DNA from: Trichomonas vaginalis G3
Taxonomy: Eukaryota; Parabasalia; Trichomonadida; Trichomonadidae
Length of the DNA: 64,000 bases
Direction of reading: 5' to 3'
NCBI RefSeq assembly: GCF_026262505.1
Contig: NC_067203.1
Coordinates: 13,962,392 to 14,026,391 of the forward strand
A program made the translations under genes and the position numbers. A model generated the notes under the pieces. The model was not told the DNA's origin. It searched no databases and saw nothing but the letters and a program-made list of their open reading frames with translations. Numbering within the stretch: position 1 is the stretch's first letter; each line of letters starts with the position of its first letter. This document shows positions 55,801 through 64,000 of the stretch, in pieces.

Positions 55801-56681
55801 CATTTGCAAGCAAAATCTGCAACGACCACGATGTTCAATTACCACAATCACTTATGGAAGAGCTCAGCCAGACAGAGGACGAACTTGAAGCCAAACAAGT
55901 TGCTCTTCTTTGCGAACAGCTCCAGATGTACAATATCGCAAGCAAAGTTTGGATGCGTTTGAACGACCACATTTCAGCAATGAAAGACATAATCCGTGGC
56001 GATGATCCAGAGAAAGTCATCAGATTTGCTAACAAACTCAAGCGTAAGGATGCATTCATTATGGCTGCGGATTATCTTTCTGAACAGAATCCTCGTGAAG
56101 GTGAACAGTTGTTTATCACTGCAATGCAGTTTTATCAACGCGCTGGTTCATACGACAAAATCTCACAGTTCTTAGAACGTTCAGCACAGACGGAGATTGA
56201 TGACTTCCAAGACTACAAGAAAGCGCTTGATCTTCTCAGACGCGCTCACCAGACAATGGCTAAGACAGATATGACAAGAGATCGTGAAGCAATTGTTATG
56301 TCGCAGCTTCAAAAGATTCGATGGATTGAGATGTACATCGAAGCATCAGAATGTGTGCAATCGGATCCAATGCGTATGCAGTGCATTTGCAACGAGCTGT
56401 TGCAGACACGTGGTGTTGATATTTGTTTGCGTCTTGAAGACGTTTACATGCTGTTAGTTCAGTACTTTGTTGAACTTGGCAACTTCACACAAGCTCAGCG
56501 TATTCTTGAAAACATGCGTAAGAATGGTGTTGATCTTAAATGGTTCATGGAAGTCGAACAACTTAAGAAGATCTACCGAATGGCCGGTGTTGAATATGTC
56601 GACGAAGAACCAACATTTGATCGTAGCCGTGTTGATAATATCCCCGATGATTGTGTTGATCCAATTGAAGATGATTTCTAA
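52833..56681 (+). CDS. IFT140: Intraflagellar transport protein IFT140 (IFT-A complex)
   Basis: A 1,282-residue host protein; the ATG at 52,833 follows an in-frame TTG that is not used. The N-terminal half (to about 570) holds WD40 repeats: ATEISWSLASDTLAAGFEDG, SVALISWHPGKNKFATASTT, GTIRIWNID. The C-terminal half is TPR-like helical repeats. It contains IFT140 landmarks in order: HYDLCGEIRESLRVLC, AVLLWHRAGRVNKAISLCLE, MQFYQRAGSYDKISQFLERS, AQTEIDDFQDYKKALDLLRR, EDVYMLLVQYFVELGNFTQA and RILENMRKNGVDLKW, with an acidic tail. The order and spacing match animal and algal IFT140, slightly shorter than the human protein. It moves cargo tip-to-base in flagella as part of IFT-A. The stop reads TAAA, overlapping the polyadenylation word used in trichomonads. 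Confidence 0.92.
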   Translation: MKRSDARTRQKYTGLKKTAWSFHSGTCAYIGSDDKIHFIGTFEGNPEKSVISYTENATEISWSLASDTLAAGFEDGQVGIWSNGTTIFSDEFGMESVALISWHPGKNKFATASTTGTIRIWNIDNNKIKLQSSKPTAYKFLSITYTFEDQDTIYAMNDEGELLKYVEKQELEIVTSLPRPINYINLSYDGKIVYSLSGDNILTIYTTSPKFKKLSQSKLASGESICFSHISDDKFCYCCNDTMYIIDNNCQILLTLKPNEKDNIIGTMFYSDTCELACMTGGGRLMLWKYEEDKNALSIVRSLETTTNAKKIIWSPYTKEALIVLPDGSFSPCQIPPIRCVVSKDITAVQTDARSISLTGAFRQKFDFIIEKMSASANNLLILSKTTAYMHSMGYGSLTQISQFPIPGTNIEILGDTVYAVNGQTLEVHNKQGETRVSVPIDAKGTIIRTSINGRFLCLLSDLEEVVLFDVSKRNPEYKSTSKLDIPEPHHRIRSISISRGGYCLSVSIDVMDRGRWKLGNNIYLHSPKLQKTVSMQPEGGIPLVHLWDTVSERLLCIQTPSFVIPAFISTDLNVMMMKSRPSSQTRLMFKVEVPRIYTCVIGTRSQVSTENSVNTLLIPQLVDVDGLEGQTRRILTNIYYCIFTGDKAGAETIVSAIKEESVARSAMKFCINNGEKGLADICSKVLTSAVEVKSGDKLDFLNNITSTSFDEAASICTPTDKLPIRAASYLRGSMFELEGNEQESIKSFAQSGPNGSDILRMAMHKGDLSIIFKAANDGNSDPQLHLWLGRYYEYKTQFETALTHYDLCGEIRESLRVLCITKQWQEASRHVSNTGDRGAICRLARLMIKKLPTVSGEEQESMKKDILNLFKNAHQNSAAFEFAFEQGMENQILSLSLSAPATLLAKAAKKYEEDKNIRTAVLLWHRAGRVNKAISLCLENQLVGALTEIADTITDKSDHEVLENAANFFVSREDWTRAAYFLALAHNFTFASKICNDHDVQLPQSLMEELSQTEDELEAKQVALLCEQLQMYNIASKVWMRLNDHISAMKDIIRGDDPEKVIRFANKLKRKDAFIMAADYLSEQNPREGEQLFITAMQFYQRAGSYDKISQFLERSAQTEIDDFQDYKKALDLLRRAHQTMAKTDMTRDREAIVMSQLQKIRWIEMYIEASECVQSDPMRMQCICNELLQTRGVDICLRLEDVYMLLVQYFVELGNFTQAQRILENMRKNGVDLKWFMEVEQLKKIYRMAGVEYVDEEPTFDRSRVDNIPDDCVDPIEDDF

Positions 56682-56838
56682 ATTATTAATTGTAATAAAC
56701 TTTTTAATTTCTTAAATTGTTAAATCAATAAGATAAGATATGATTTTATTAAAAAGTTTGAAAAGAATCAAATGTCTTCAATTTGTAGTGTAATATTATT
56801 CCAATTCAAAATGTTCAATTATTAATGAAACTAAATAT

Positions 56839-57891
56839 TTATTTTCTTTTGGATGTAAATAATCCTGCCAACGCAGTTTTTGAAAATTTAGTAAGATATG
56901 AAAATTTATTAGAAATTTCTTTAGGATCAATAAAACAATTTTCTGTGTAAAAAAGAGGCATTTCATTTAAATCGGAGTTTTGTTTTAGATTATTAAATGT
57001 AACTCTTCCATTTCCATTAGCTACTGACTGATTATCAACATATGAATCTGAAATAGTCAAATTGTAATCTATAGCATCATCATAAGATAGACGGTTATTA
57101 AACATAAACTTTGCAATGTTATTTAAAAATATGCAGTGATTAACATTAACTGTGTATGTACTCGCAAATAAAGATTGAGTAGTGATTGGTTCGCATTTAT
57201 TTCCAATAATATTGCAATAAGAAACTGTTTGTGTATCATTCTTACTATCAGGAGTAATCGAAAATCGAACTGATTCACTTCCAGTTTGGTTGTTTCCTCT
57301 GAATGTTGAGAAATTACATGTGCCTGAACTTCCTGTAAGGACACTTCTATATGATGAATATTGTTTGCATTTGTTGTTTGTGCTATTGATATTGGAAACA
57401 AGTATATCACCATATGTAACACTAAATGTATAACTGCCTTTTGATTCATTTGCTCCGCAATTAGAAACAGAAACATCAATTGCGTAGTTTTTATATGAAG
57501 AACTAGATTTACACCATTGAAAAAATGACATGTAAACATTGTTTGCTATTGATTTATAATAACATGTTCGTTTTTGTACAAATTGCCCTCTTAGCCAACA
57601 GCTATAGTAAACAGATCCACCACCATCATCAGAAGTGGAACTGCAACTGTTAAATATGGAATCTTCAAGTAATGTGCAAATATTGTTTGTTCTTTTGATG
57701 TAAATTGCACCTCTTCCTTTGCATTCTTCAAATAAACAAATAAAAACGTAATAATTATTAGAACTTGTTGTGTCTGAGAATGGACTTCGTTTATTTGTCT
57801 GTTCAACCTTGGATTGAGTGCCAAAATATTCGGACCAATTGTACTTTCTTGCGTTTTCTTGCGTTGAACTTCGATTTTGGATAGTTAGATA
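56839..57891 (-). pseudogene. Pmp-like surface protein fragment without a start codon
   Basis: The frame is open for 351 codons from 57,891 to 56,839, but it has no ATG before 57,531, where two stop codons already lie only 120 codons upstream. Its repeats are of the beta-helix type with Cys/Asn/Gly spacing: SIFNSCSSTSDDGGGSVYYS, CNFSTFRGNNQTGSES, VSYCNIIGNKCEP, NHCIFLNNIAKF. This resembles trichomonad Pmp-like surface proteins, which are normally several times longer with a signal peptide and membrane span; neither is present. It is best read as a truncated gene. A short protein from 57,531 (MSFFQWCKSSSSYK) cannot be excluded. Confidence 0.6.
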
Positions 57892-58253
57892 TTAATTTCA
57901 AATTATTCGGTTGATGACTTTTCACTCCTTTCCGTATCTGTAAGTTCACTTTTATGAGAGAAATGATAATCTTTATTCAATTTGAAATTTGACAGTTATC
58001 AATTATTTCAGAGGTTTTATCAGATTATTTCAAAATTTAAGTCAAGAAAAATTACAATTTTTCGCGTGACTTTTTCCCTCAATTTTTGAAAAAGTCAGCG
58101 CGAAAAAATTTGATTCCAAAAATTTTGAAGTGAAAAAGAATTTTTAATTCTTGCATAATATTTTATAATTCTTAATTGAGTTTAGACAAATGAAAAAATC
58201 TTATAAATAAAAATACGCAAATTTTATTAACAAAGAAAAATCTTTGAGAAAAA
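57892..58253. other. Intergenic, no gene seen
   Basis: About 360 bp. It contains a TTTTTGAAAAAGTCAGCGCGAA block and AT-rich runs; nothing I can name. Confidence 0.5.
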
Positions 58254-59996
58254 TCAGAAAAGTTGGAAATAATCTGCCAAGAGGTGTTCAAAGACATCAG
58301 CTTGAAGAACAATAGAATTGTTCAATACTGAATTTGGATCAGAAACTCTTTTGTGCATTAACATTTGCAAATTGAAATATTGCTCGAAATCTTTATATCC
58401 TTTTGGCTTGTAAATCCAATAATAGGAGCTCATTTCGAAGATGAAGTCTTCATTAAAAATATTTTTTGTCTTGAACTCATTGAAGATTTTTGATATTTTT
58501 GGGTTGGTAGGATCAATAAGCAAAAGTGTCCTAATCTTCATCATCAGCAAAAGATAATCAGATTCTTTCTCGTAAATTTCTTTTGCTTTGTCAGTACATA
58601 GTTTTTTGAATCGAGAATCATAAATTATTTCTGGATCAGGATTTTTCAGCATTTCAAGGAGGTCTAATTCTTTAACATCAGTATTATCATATTCATAGAA
58701 ATATTCACTGAATTCATCACCTTCCCAGAAATTGAACATATGGAATCCGAATGCATCACACATTTGAGCCAATAGAATTTGATTATTCAAATTTGGTTGC
58801 TTTGATTCCAATATCGATTTCATGATTTGTAATCCGATGGAAATTCGATCTCTTGCAAAATCAGAACCATTTTTCATTGCTTTAATGATCAACAAATATG
58901 CAGTTCTGATTCTTTGCTTGACATACGTGTGAGATATTGGATAGTACTTCTTAGCATATTCACCATGATTTGAAACAACTCCTGTCAAGAAAACTTCGCC
59001 GAGAAATGCCATTGCATCGCAATCTCCTTTGTTAGATTGCTCGAAAGCATAATCAATAAAACTGGAAAGGAAAACACCTTTCTTCAATGAGTCTGATATG
59101 AAATGCATGTTCATACATCGTCTGTTATAATCATTAATAATTTTTTTAAGAGTTTCTAGTCTTTCACTACCATTAGATCTGTCATATTTGTGGTTTTCTT
59201 CATTTTCGATACTGTTTATGAACGCATCAATGAAATACTGTAAACAGTTTTTGTTATCTTCACATGAATCATGAATTTTATCAGATATATCTTGCAAATT
59301 CGAATCTAAATTATTAGATTTTTCATACTTTTTTAAATTTTCTAATTTTAATTGGTAATTTTTGGAGCTTTCTTGTATTACCGTGTTGGCGTAATCACAG
59401 AGTTTCGATCCTAATTGACTTGGACATGAATTTTCTTTAATGAGATAAACAATGGAAAACATGAGTAAAGCAAATTCATCACTGAATTCATGATCATGTT
59501 GCCTAATAAATATTTGAGTGTGCTTAATTCCATCTCTATTATAAGTATCAAAATCAATTATCGAAATATCATCATTTCTTTTGAAAAGAATATTTAGAGG
59601 ATCTAAATCACAATGATGAACACCGTGCTGATGAAGATATTGAAGTGTTTTAAAAATATAATAAATTGTTTTTGTATTTAGCCTTTCCATAAGCCCGTTA
59701 ATGTTTTTAACATCTTCGTGTTCTATGTATTCCATTGAAGCAGATAAATATCCATTTTTTGCAAAATATAAACTCTTAATTTTTGGAAGGCAGAAATGAT
59801 CCATTGTAATGGGAATTATGTCTCTTAGCATGGTACTATTTGGGGTGGACTCTGGATCTGGATGGTCTAAAAGTTTATAAGTTTTAAATAACTGATCTTT
59901 TCTTTTATGAATTGTACATTTGTTATTACCATCACCATACTTTTTATTAAAACTTGAAGTATCAACTGGAGCCTGTATCAAAGATTCAAAGTTCAT
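58254..59996 (-). CDS. Atypical protein kinase with Sel1-type C-terminal region
   Basis: A 580-residue host protein. The N-terminal 190 residues follow the protein kinase fold: a Lys in DQLFKTYKLL, ASMEYIEHEDVKN at the hinge, IYYIFKTLQYLHQHGVHHCD with a catalytic loop HCDLDPLNILF, and IIDFDT in place of DFG. The glycine loop is short (KKYGDGNNK). HCD-L-DP-N and DFD are unusual but keep Asp and Asn, so weak activity is possible. The C-terminal half has helix pairs typical of Sel1-like repeats (GDCDAMAFLGEVFLTGVVS, AYLLIIKAMKNGSDFARDR), a common partner of kinases in trichomonads. Sel1 repeats suggest scaffolding. Confidence 0.75.
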   Translation of the reverse strand: MNFESLIQAPVDTSSFNKKYGDGNNKCTIHKRKDQLFKTYKLLDHPDPESTPNSTMLRDIIPITMDHFCLPKIKSLYFAKNGYLSASMEYIEHEDVKNINGLMERLNTKTIYYIFKTLQYLHQHGVHHCDLDPLNILFKRNDDISIIDFDTYNRDGIKHTQIFIRQHDHEFSDEFALLMFSIVYLIKENSCPSQLGSKLCDYANTVIQESSKNYQLKLENLKKYEKSNNLDSNLQDISDKIHDSCEDNKNCLQYFIDAFINSIENEENHKYDRSNGSERLETLKKIINDYNRRCMNMHFISDSLKKGVFLSSFIDYAFEQSNKGDCDAMAFLGEVFLTGVVSNHGEYAKKYYPISHTYVKQRIRTAYLLIIKAMKNGSDFARDRISIGLQIMKSILESKQPNLNNQILLAQMCDAFGFHMFNFWEGDEFSEYFYEYDNTDVKELDLLEMLKNPDPEIIYDSRFKKLCTDKAKEIYEKESDYLLLMMKIRTLLLIDPTNPKISKIFNEFKTKNIFNEDFIFEMSSYYWIYKPKGYKDFEQYFNLQMLMHKRVSDPNSVLNNSIVLQADVFEHLLADYFQLF

Positions 59997-60004
59997 TGAT
60001 GATA

Positions 60005-60009
60005 TATGA
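60005..60009 (-). promoter_or_regulatory. Initiator-like element upstream of the kinase gene
   Basis: On the minus strand the bases read TCATA, fitting the trichomonad initiator pattern TCA-Y-W, 8 to 12 bases before the ATG at 59,996. The distance is normal for this organism group, where leaders are very short. The word is short, so chance occurrence is possible in AT-rich DNA. Confidence 0.4.
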
Positions 60010-61700
60010 TGGATAAAGAAATTTGAATGAACTTCTGAATTTTTTCATTGAATAAGTTTTCCACCAGATTAATAAGATCAATGAAACATCGATAGTAATA
60101 CATATTTATATAGTGATGATGTGTTTTTTGTGCTATATTAAGGATGTCAATTTGGAAGAAAAGTGAGAAAATTCCTAAAATGCTAAAAATGAATTTTCCA
60201 AATATATTTTTTTATCTCATTTTTTTGATTTTGAAAAAAATTTGGAGAGAAGAACTCTTCGTTTTTGAATTTTATCACGATGGTTTTAAAGTATATTAGA
60301 CACATGTATTGGTATTACTATTTTTGTATATTTTGAGAGAAAATCCCTAAAAAGTGAGAAAATCTAAGACGGTTTGAGAAAATATATAAACTATTGAAAA
60401 TTTGAATTAAACTTCTAATTTGGAAAAAAGAAATTTGGAAAGAAGAAAATTCAAAAATCGAGATTTAGACTCAGCATCAAATGGAGAACAAAATGTTTCT
60501 TCATATGAAGGAAAAAAATTTTCTTGTGAAGAAATAGAGTTTTTAAAATTTTATTGTATGTAATGAAATAAACAAATATTAAAATTATTTTTTGATAACA
60601 AGAAAATTCCCAATAGAAAATATTTGAGAGAAAGAAAAAAAGAAAATTGAAAAATATTACTCTCCTTTATATTTCATGAGATTTTAAATTTATTCTCATA
60701 AAATTGACAATTTTATACGTTTAGATGAAAATAAGTGATTTTGGTTGAAATAGAAATTATTATTTGCTTACAGCTATCAAATAGATTTTTGCTATTTTGA
60801 TTAAAATTTGTTAATCAAATTAATAAATTTTTTCTAAATATCTTAAATATCTGGATCACTCACATATACAATGAATTGAACGATAAAAATAATACAAACT
60901 CAACTAAGTTTCCTGTCTTTCAACTAAAAAAAATTATGCAAATTAAATTAAATTGTTTATTCAAATATAAAACAAAGATGAAGTAATTACAGTTATCATA
61001 AACTTTATGAATAACTCTGTAATTGGTTCAGATTTTCGTAAAAATATTGTTATTAATATCGATAAGAATACGTTTACCTACTATCACAACATATCGATAA
61101 ACAAGAGTAGAGTGATTTTTATCATCGAAACTTTTTAAAAGCTGTAAGCTGGAAGGAAAAATCTTGTTTTTTCTGAGTTAGTTGTAGAACTATTGATGCA
61201 CGAGTTATCATTGTGATGTAGAAGGATGTCAATGTACTGACTGAAGGATATGAAGTGAATTGAATTTCATTGCATTTCAATTTGATCAAAATTTGTTGAA
61301 ATGATATGAATGTGTCAACATCTGTATCACTCTCTTTCACTCCTTCCCTATTCTTTCGAGAACGAAGCTAGCTCAGCTTTCGCTGAGCGAATTGACACTT
61401 TTGATGTCCTAAACGTACATGCTCTCAAATTTATCGAAAAAAATTATACCACCTAAACTAGTATATTCTTATTTTAAATATGATATTATCCTTAGAATCC
61501 ACACTAGAATATATTTAAATCAACTTTTAAAAAAGTTCGAATCCTGCGCGTCTCACTTTTTAAATTTTCGAAAAGGAAAATTATATTCTCCTAAAATGAA
61601 AACAATTTTCCGAATTGACATCCTTAGCTATATAGAATAAAGTTCAGCTTAAACAAAAAAAAATTAAATATTTAATAATAATCAACATTTATGGGACCAT
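60010..61700. other. Long intergenic region, no gene seen
   Basis: About 1.7 kb of AT-rich DNA. I see no convincing gene. Two patterns stand out: a perfect 7-bp hairpin GCTCAGC TTTC GCTGAGC at 61,371-61,388 within a GC-richer patch, and a GTTCGAATCC word near 61,536 that resembles a tRNA-type B box. Neither is part of a complete tRNA. Confidence 0.5.
61371..61388. repeat. Isolated 7-bp hairpin in host intergenic DNA
   Basis: GCTCAGC TTTC GCTGAGC. The loop is 4 bases and there is no second stem-loop beside it, so it does not belong to the 3-base-loop family of Maverick B. Confidence 0.5.
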
Positions 61701-62144
61701 TTAAAGGTTCATCATTTCATGAACAAAAGAAACGTAATTAACATAACCATTTTGGCTCTGTGCTCTATTTAAGATTTCAGAAATTTCATCATCAGTGAGA
61801 GGCTTTCTGATATTCTTTAGAATTTCTCTGATCTTAGATTCTGGAAGTTTTGAAGTTCCTTCTTTATCGAAAACCCTGAAAGAATCAATTAATTCTTTTT
61901 CGACATCGACATTTCTTGAATGATGATAAACAATATAAACAAAGGCTTTCATGTCAATTGGAGTATTGCCTGTATCTTCGATCATATCTTGAATTTCTTC
62001 CTTTTTAGGATTGAATCCTAAGGCTCTTAAAGCGGATTCAAGTTCATTTGGTTCCAAACAATTATCCGAATTGGAATCAAATGTATCGAATGCATTCTGA
62101 AGGCTTTCCATCTGTTCGGGGGTAACAATTCCTTGAAAACTCAT
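61701..62144 (-). CDS. EF-hand protein of the calmodulin/centrin superfamily
   Basis: A 147-residue host protein with four EF-hand units. Only the first loop (about residues 24-35, DSNSDNCLEPNE) keeps acidic residues at positions 1, 5, 9 and 12 with Asn at 3, so only it should bind calcium. The second (EDTGNTPIDMKAF), third (FDKEGTSKLPESKI) and fourth (AQSQNGYVNYVSF) are degenerate. Length and helix pattern (SLQNAFDTFD, ELESALRALGFNPKKEEIQD) fit calmodulin-like, centrin or myosin light-chain proteins. No N-terminal extension as in true centrins, so the exact subfamily is open. Likely a calcium-regulated cytoskeletal or light-chain protein. Confidence 0.85.
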   Translation of the reverse strand: MSFQGIVTPEQMESLQNAFDTFDSNSDNCLEPNELESALRALGFNPKKEEIQDMIEDTGNTPIDMKAFVYIVYHHSRNVDVEKELIDSFRVFDKEGTSKLPESKIREILKNIRKPLTDDEISEILNRAQSQNGYVNYVSFVHEMMNL

Positions 62145-62579
62145 TTCGTTTTTCTGTTACGTTAACGTTTACAATTCTAGCAGTATTCTCACTTTTTGAT
62201 CATTTTTACTTTGCGAAACAGCCAAATAATTTGCGCGTATCTAGTACTCATTATTGAGAGCTCAACCTGAGACATTATTTAAAAAAAAATCTGATGATTA
62301 TAAAAAAAATTACAAGCTTTTACTCTTTTAAAAGTTATAAGTTTCGCAAAACGATATACATATAATTTCTGTGCCACTGTAATATCCAATTGCTCCTAAA
62401 TTGAAGGAATAAGATATATAGAAATAAATGGAAAAAATTAAATATATTAATGAAAAATGGAAAGGTGTTGTTTGAATTAACAGCTACTATTGACTATTTT
62501 AGCTGATTTTTGTATAATTGTCGAAAAATATTAGAAATATTGAGGAATCCAGATATAATTTCCCAAATAAATATATAAA
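62145..62579. other. Intergenic, no gene seen
   Basis: About 435 bp of AT-rich DNA between the EF-hand gene and the small lysine-rich gene. No pattern worth naming. Confidence 0.55.
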
Positions 62580-62903
62580 TCAATCACCTTCTAGATCATT
62601 ATGCATTGCAATGTTTTCAAGAGACTTATTGGCCTTTTCAATAATCTGTTTATGAGACAAACCTTTCAAGCTTTCAATAGATTTCTTGATGTAATTTGTA
62701 TGTTGCTTCTGGAATTTAATTTCTGCTGAAGTCATCTGCATAATTGCTTCGTCAGTGGATTGTGCTAATGTTTTCTCAATATTTTCTGCGTTTGGAGGAG
62801 GGTCTTTCTTCGCTGCAGCTGATAATGGCTTCTTTATTGTCTTTTTCTTTAATCTTTTTGCAAAATCTATCCTTCCGTCAAGACAATCTTCTGGATTTAT
62901 CAT
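62580..62903 (-). CDS. Small lysine-rich helical host protein, unknown
   Basis: A 107-residue protein starting MINPEDCLDGRIDFAKRLKK. A basic block (KRLKKKTIKKPLSAAAKKD) is followed by a helical C-terminal half (TSAEIKFQKQHTNYIKKSIE, LSHKQIIEKANKSLENIAMH). It reads divergently from the protease gene, 98 bp between the starts. I recognise no domain. Base composition and codon use match its host neighbours. Confidence 0.6.
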   Translation of the reverse strand: MINPEDCLDGRIDFAKRLKKKTIKKPLSAAAKKDPPPNAENIEKTLAQSTDEAIMQMTSAEIKFQKQHTNYIKKSIESLKGLSHKQIIEKANKSLENIAMHNDLEGD

Positions 62904-63001
62904 TTTTGAATAAAAGAATTTTTTAAGTTACGAAATTAATAATATGCAATGAAACAAGTAAATTAATTGATTTATTTTTGCCAAATTTGCCACAAAATTT
63001 T

Positions 63002-64000
63002 ATGATTTCAATTCTCTTTTATGAAACATTAGGTCCTCTAGCTTATAATTCAAACACAATTGAAATAGGAGCAGATCCAACTTTCACTACTGTTCGCATA
63101 AGGCCACAATATCTCATTAAATTGCCTCGAAATAAAATTAATTTACTGAATAATGAAAATTATAAAGTTTTACTTACAACGAACGATTTTATAACCATTT
63201 CTACTGATAAATATCCTAATCAAGACATAATAAACAGTGCAAATTATTTTATTGAAGATTTTAATTCAAAGATTAAGAAATTCGATTACCCAGATCCAGA
63301 ATGGCCCATTTCTTTTTATGCCAACAATATTGGAGCCTATGGAGGTACAATTGGAGAAGATATCAACGTTAAAAAGGCATGGGAAAAAGGAATTTCCGGA
63401 AACAACGTAACACTTGTTATTGCTGATGATGGATGCTATACAACGCACTATGATTTTATGGACCGCTTTAATAATAATCTGAATCTTGCTTTTTCAGCTC
63501 CGTTTGACGACATCAATCCACAAGTAGAAACTGATTCTCACGGAACAGCATGCTTAGGCATGGCTGCTGCTTCATCAAATAACTACTGTTCCATAGGAGT
63601 TGCTCCAAATTCGACAATTGGCTGCCACAGGTTCGGTGCCAATGATGCTTCCATAGGTAATATCGTCAAATCACTTACTACATCATTAAATGATATTGAT
63701 GTCATATCATTTTCATGGGGAGTAGAATGTGATCCTTCATCTTCAGCTCGTTGTTACTTTTATCAAAGCCATCCTGTAGTAGATGAAGCTTTAGATAAAT
63801 CAGTCACTCAAGGAAGAAACGGCAAAGGCAGAATCATTGTTTTCGCTGCAGGAAATGAACAAGAAAACGGCCAAAATTCAAATGAGTATTTATTGAACAA
63901 AGACAGACGAGTTATCTCTGTTTCTGCATCTACATACAAAGGATCAGCTGCGTACTATACAGCACCAGGCAGTAACATCTTAGTTAACACTCCAAGTGGC
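63002..64000 (+). CDS. Subtilisin-family (S8, kexin-like) serine protease, N-terminal part
   Basis: An open frame of 333 codons from the ATG at 63,002 to the window end. A prodomain-like first 130 residues is followed by the catalytic domain. The aspartate is in VTLVIADDGCYTTHYDF (residue 142), the histidine in TDSHGTACLGMAAASSN (residue 180) and the oxyanion asparagine in IVFAAGNEQENG (residue 285). IGVAPNSTIGCHRFG and DVISFSWGVECDP are also usual in the family. The DDG at the first site and HGT-C-G resemble kexin/furin-type members. The catalytic serine should come just past the window edge, after NTPSG. Expected to act at the surface or in the secretory path, though the N-terminal hydrophobic stretch is weak as a signal peptide. 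Confidence 0.9.
   Translation, partial: MISILFYETLGPLAYNSNTIEIGADPTFTTVRIRPQYLIKLPRNKINLLNNENYKVLLTTNDFITISTDKYPNQDIINSANYFIEDFNSKIKKFDYPDPEWPISFYANNIGAYGGTIGEDINVKKAWEKGISGNNVTLVIADDGCYTTHYDFMDRFNNNLNLAFSAPFDDINPQVETDSHGTACLGMAAASSNNYCSIGVAPNSTIGCHRFGANDASIGNIVKSLTTSLNDIDVISFSWGVECDPSSSARCYFYQSHPVVDEALDKSVTQGRNGKGRIIVFAAGNEQENGQNSNEYLLNKDRRVISVSASTYKGSAAYYTAPGSNILVNTPSG

Noticed and set aside
61122-61340. A 72-residue minus-strand frame in the long intergenic region
   Set aside because: No motif, no neighbour logic, and composition close to the surrounding AT-rich DNA.
61360-61560. Possible tRNA: TAGCTCAG (A-box-like) near 61,368 and GTTCGAATCC (B-box-like) near 61,536
   Set aside because: The boxes are about 170 bases apart, the T-arm stem around the second does not pair, and no acceptor stem can be formed.

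Overview
The window looks like nuclear DNA of a parabasalid flagellate, most likely Trichomonas vaginalis or a close relative. The DNA is AT-rich, and every host gene I can read is a single uninterrupted frame in the standard code. The host genes are types common in trichomonads: an IFT-A flagellar subunit, a multipass cyclase-like receptor, a Sel1-repeat kinase, a RasGEF and a subtilase. The mobile DNA fits too: Maverick/Polinton elements, a mariner of the DD34D type and a Kolobok-like transposon. The species call is inference from these families, not from a database match.

Layout. (1) 1 to about 18,830 is a worn Maverick (element A) entered part-way in. It carries the end of a family B DNA polymerase with an HNH insert, a retroviral-type integrase, a KilA-N/T5orf172 protein, a D5-like primase-helicase between two inverted repeat arrays, a phage-collar fibre, a packaging ATPase and a double jelly-roll type capsid protein. 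A mariner sits in it at 16,721-18,020. Many of its genes are no longer continuous; I count roughly eight to ten breaks. (2) 19,481-20,941 is a host RasGEF gene on the minus strand. (3) 20,984-46,259 is a Kolobok-like DNA transposon of about 3.0 kb with TTAA target duplications. A complete-ended Maverick (element B, 21,640-43,912, about 22.3 kb, inverted ends of about 535 bp, 5-bp target duplication ACGTT) sits inside its transposase gene. A second mariner (25,327-26,625) sits inside element B's capsid gene. Element B has whole ends but several interrupted genes, about six breaks including the mariner. (4) 46,264-64,000 is host DNA: a CTD-interacting-domain protein, a 1,349-residue membrane protein with a PAS and a cyclase-like domain, a gene relic, IFT140, a broken Pmp-like surface gene, an atypical kinase with Sel1-type repeats, an EF-hand protein, a small unknown protein and the first two thirds of a subtilisin-family protease that runs off the end.

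How the parts work together. Within each Maverick, PolB and integrase are the replication and insertion functions, the A32-like ATPase packages DNA, and the capsid, minor capsid-like and fibre proteins would form a particle. The two Mavericks are distant relatives. They share capsid, ATPase, fibre, integrase and a CCG-motif protein, but they carry different genes between a pair of related inverted repeats: primase-helicase in A, three unknown proteins in B.

Most notable signals: a four-layer nest of insertions that can be ordered in time; a family of paired short GC-rich hairpins with 3-nt loops, seen mainly in element B, some lying inside reading frames and one supplying a stop codon from its loop; and inverted repeat arms around an exchangeable gene block in both Mavericks.
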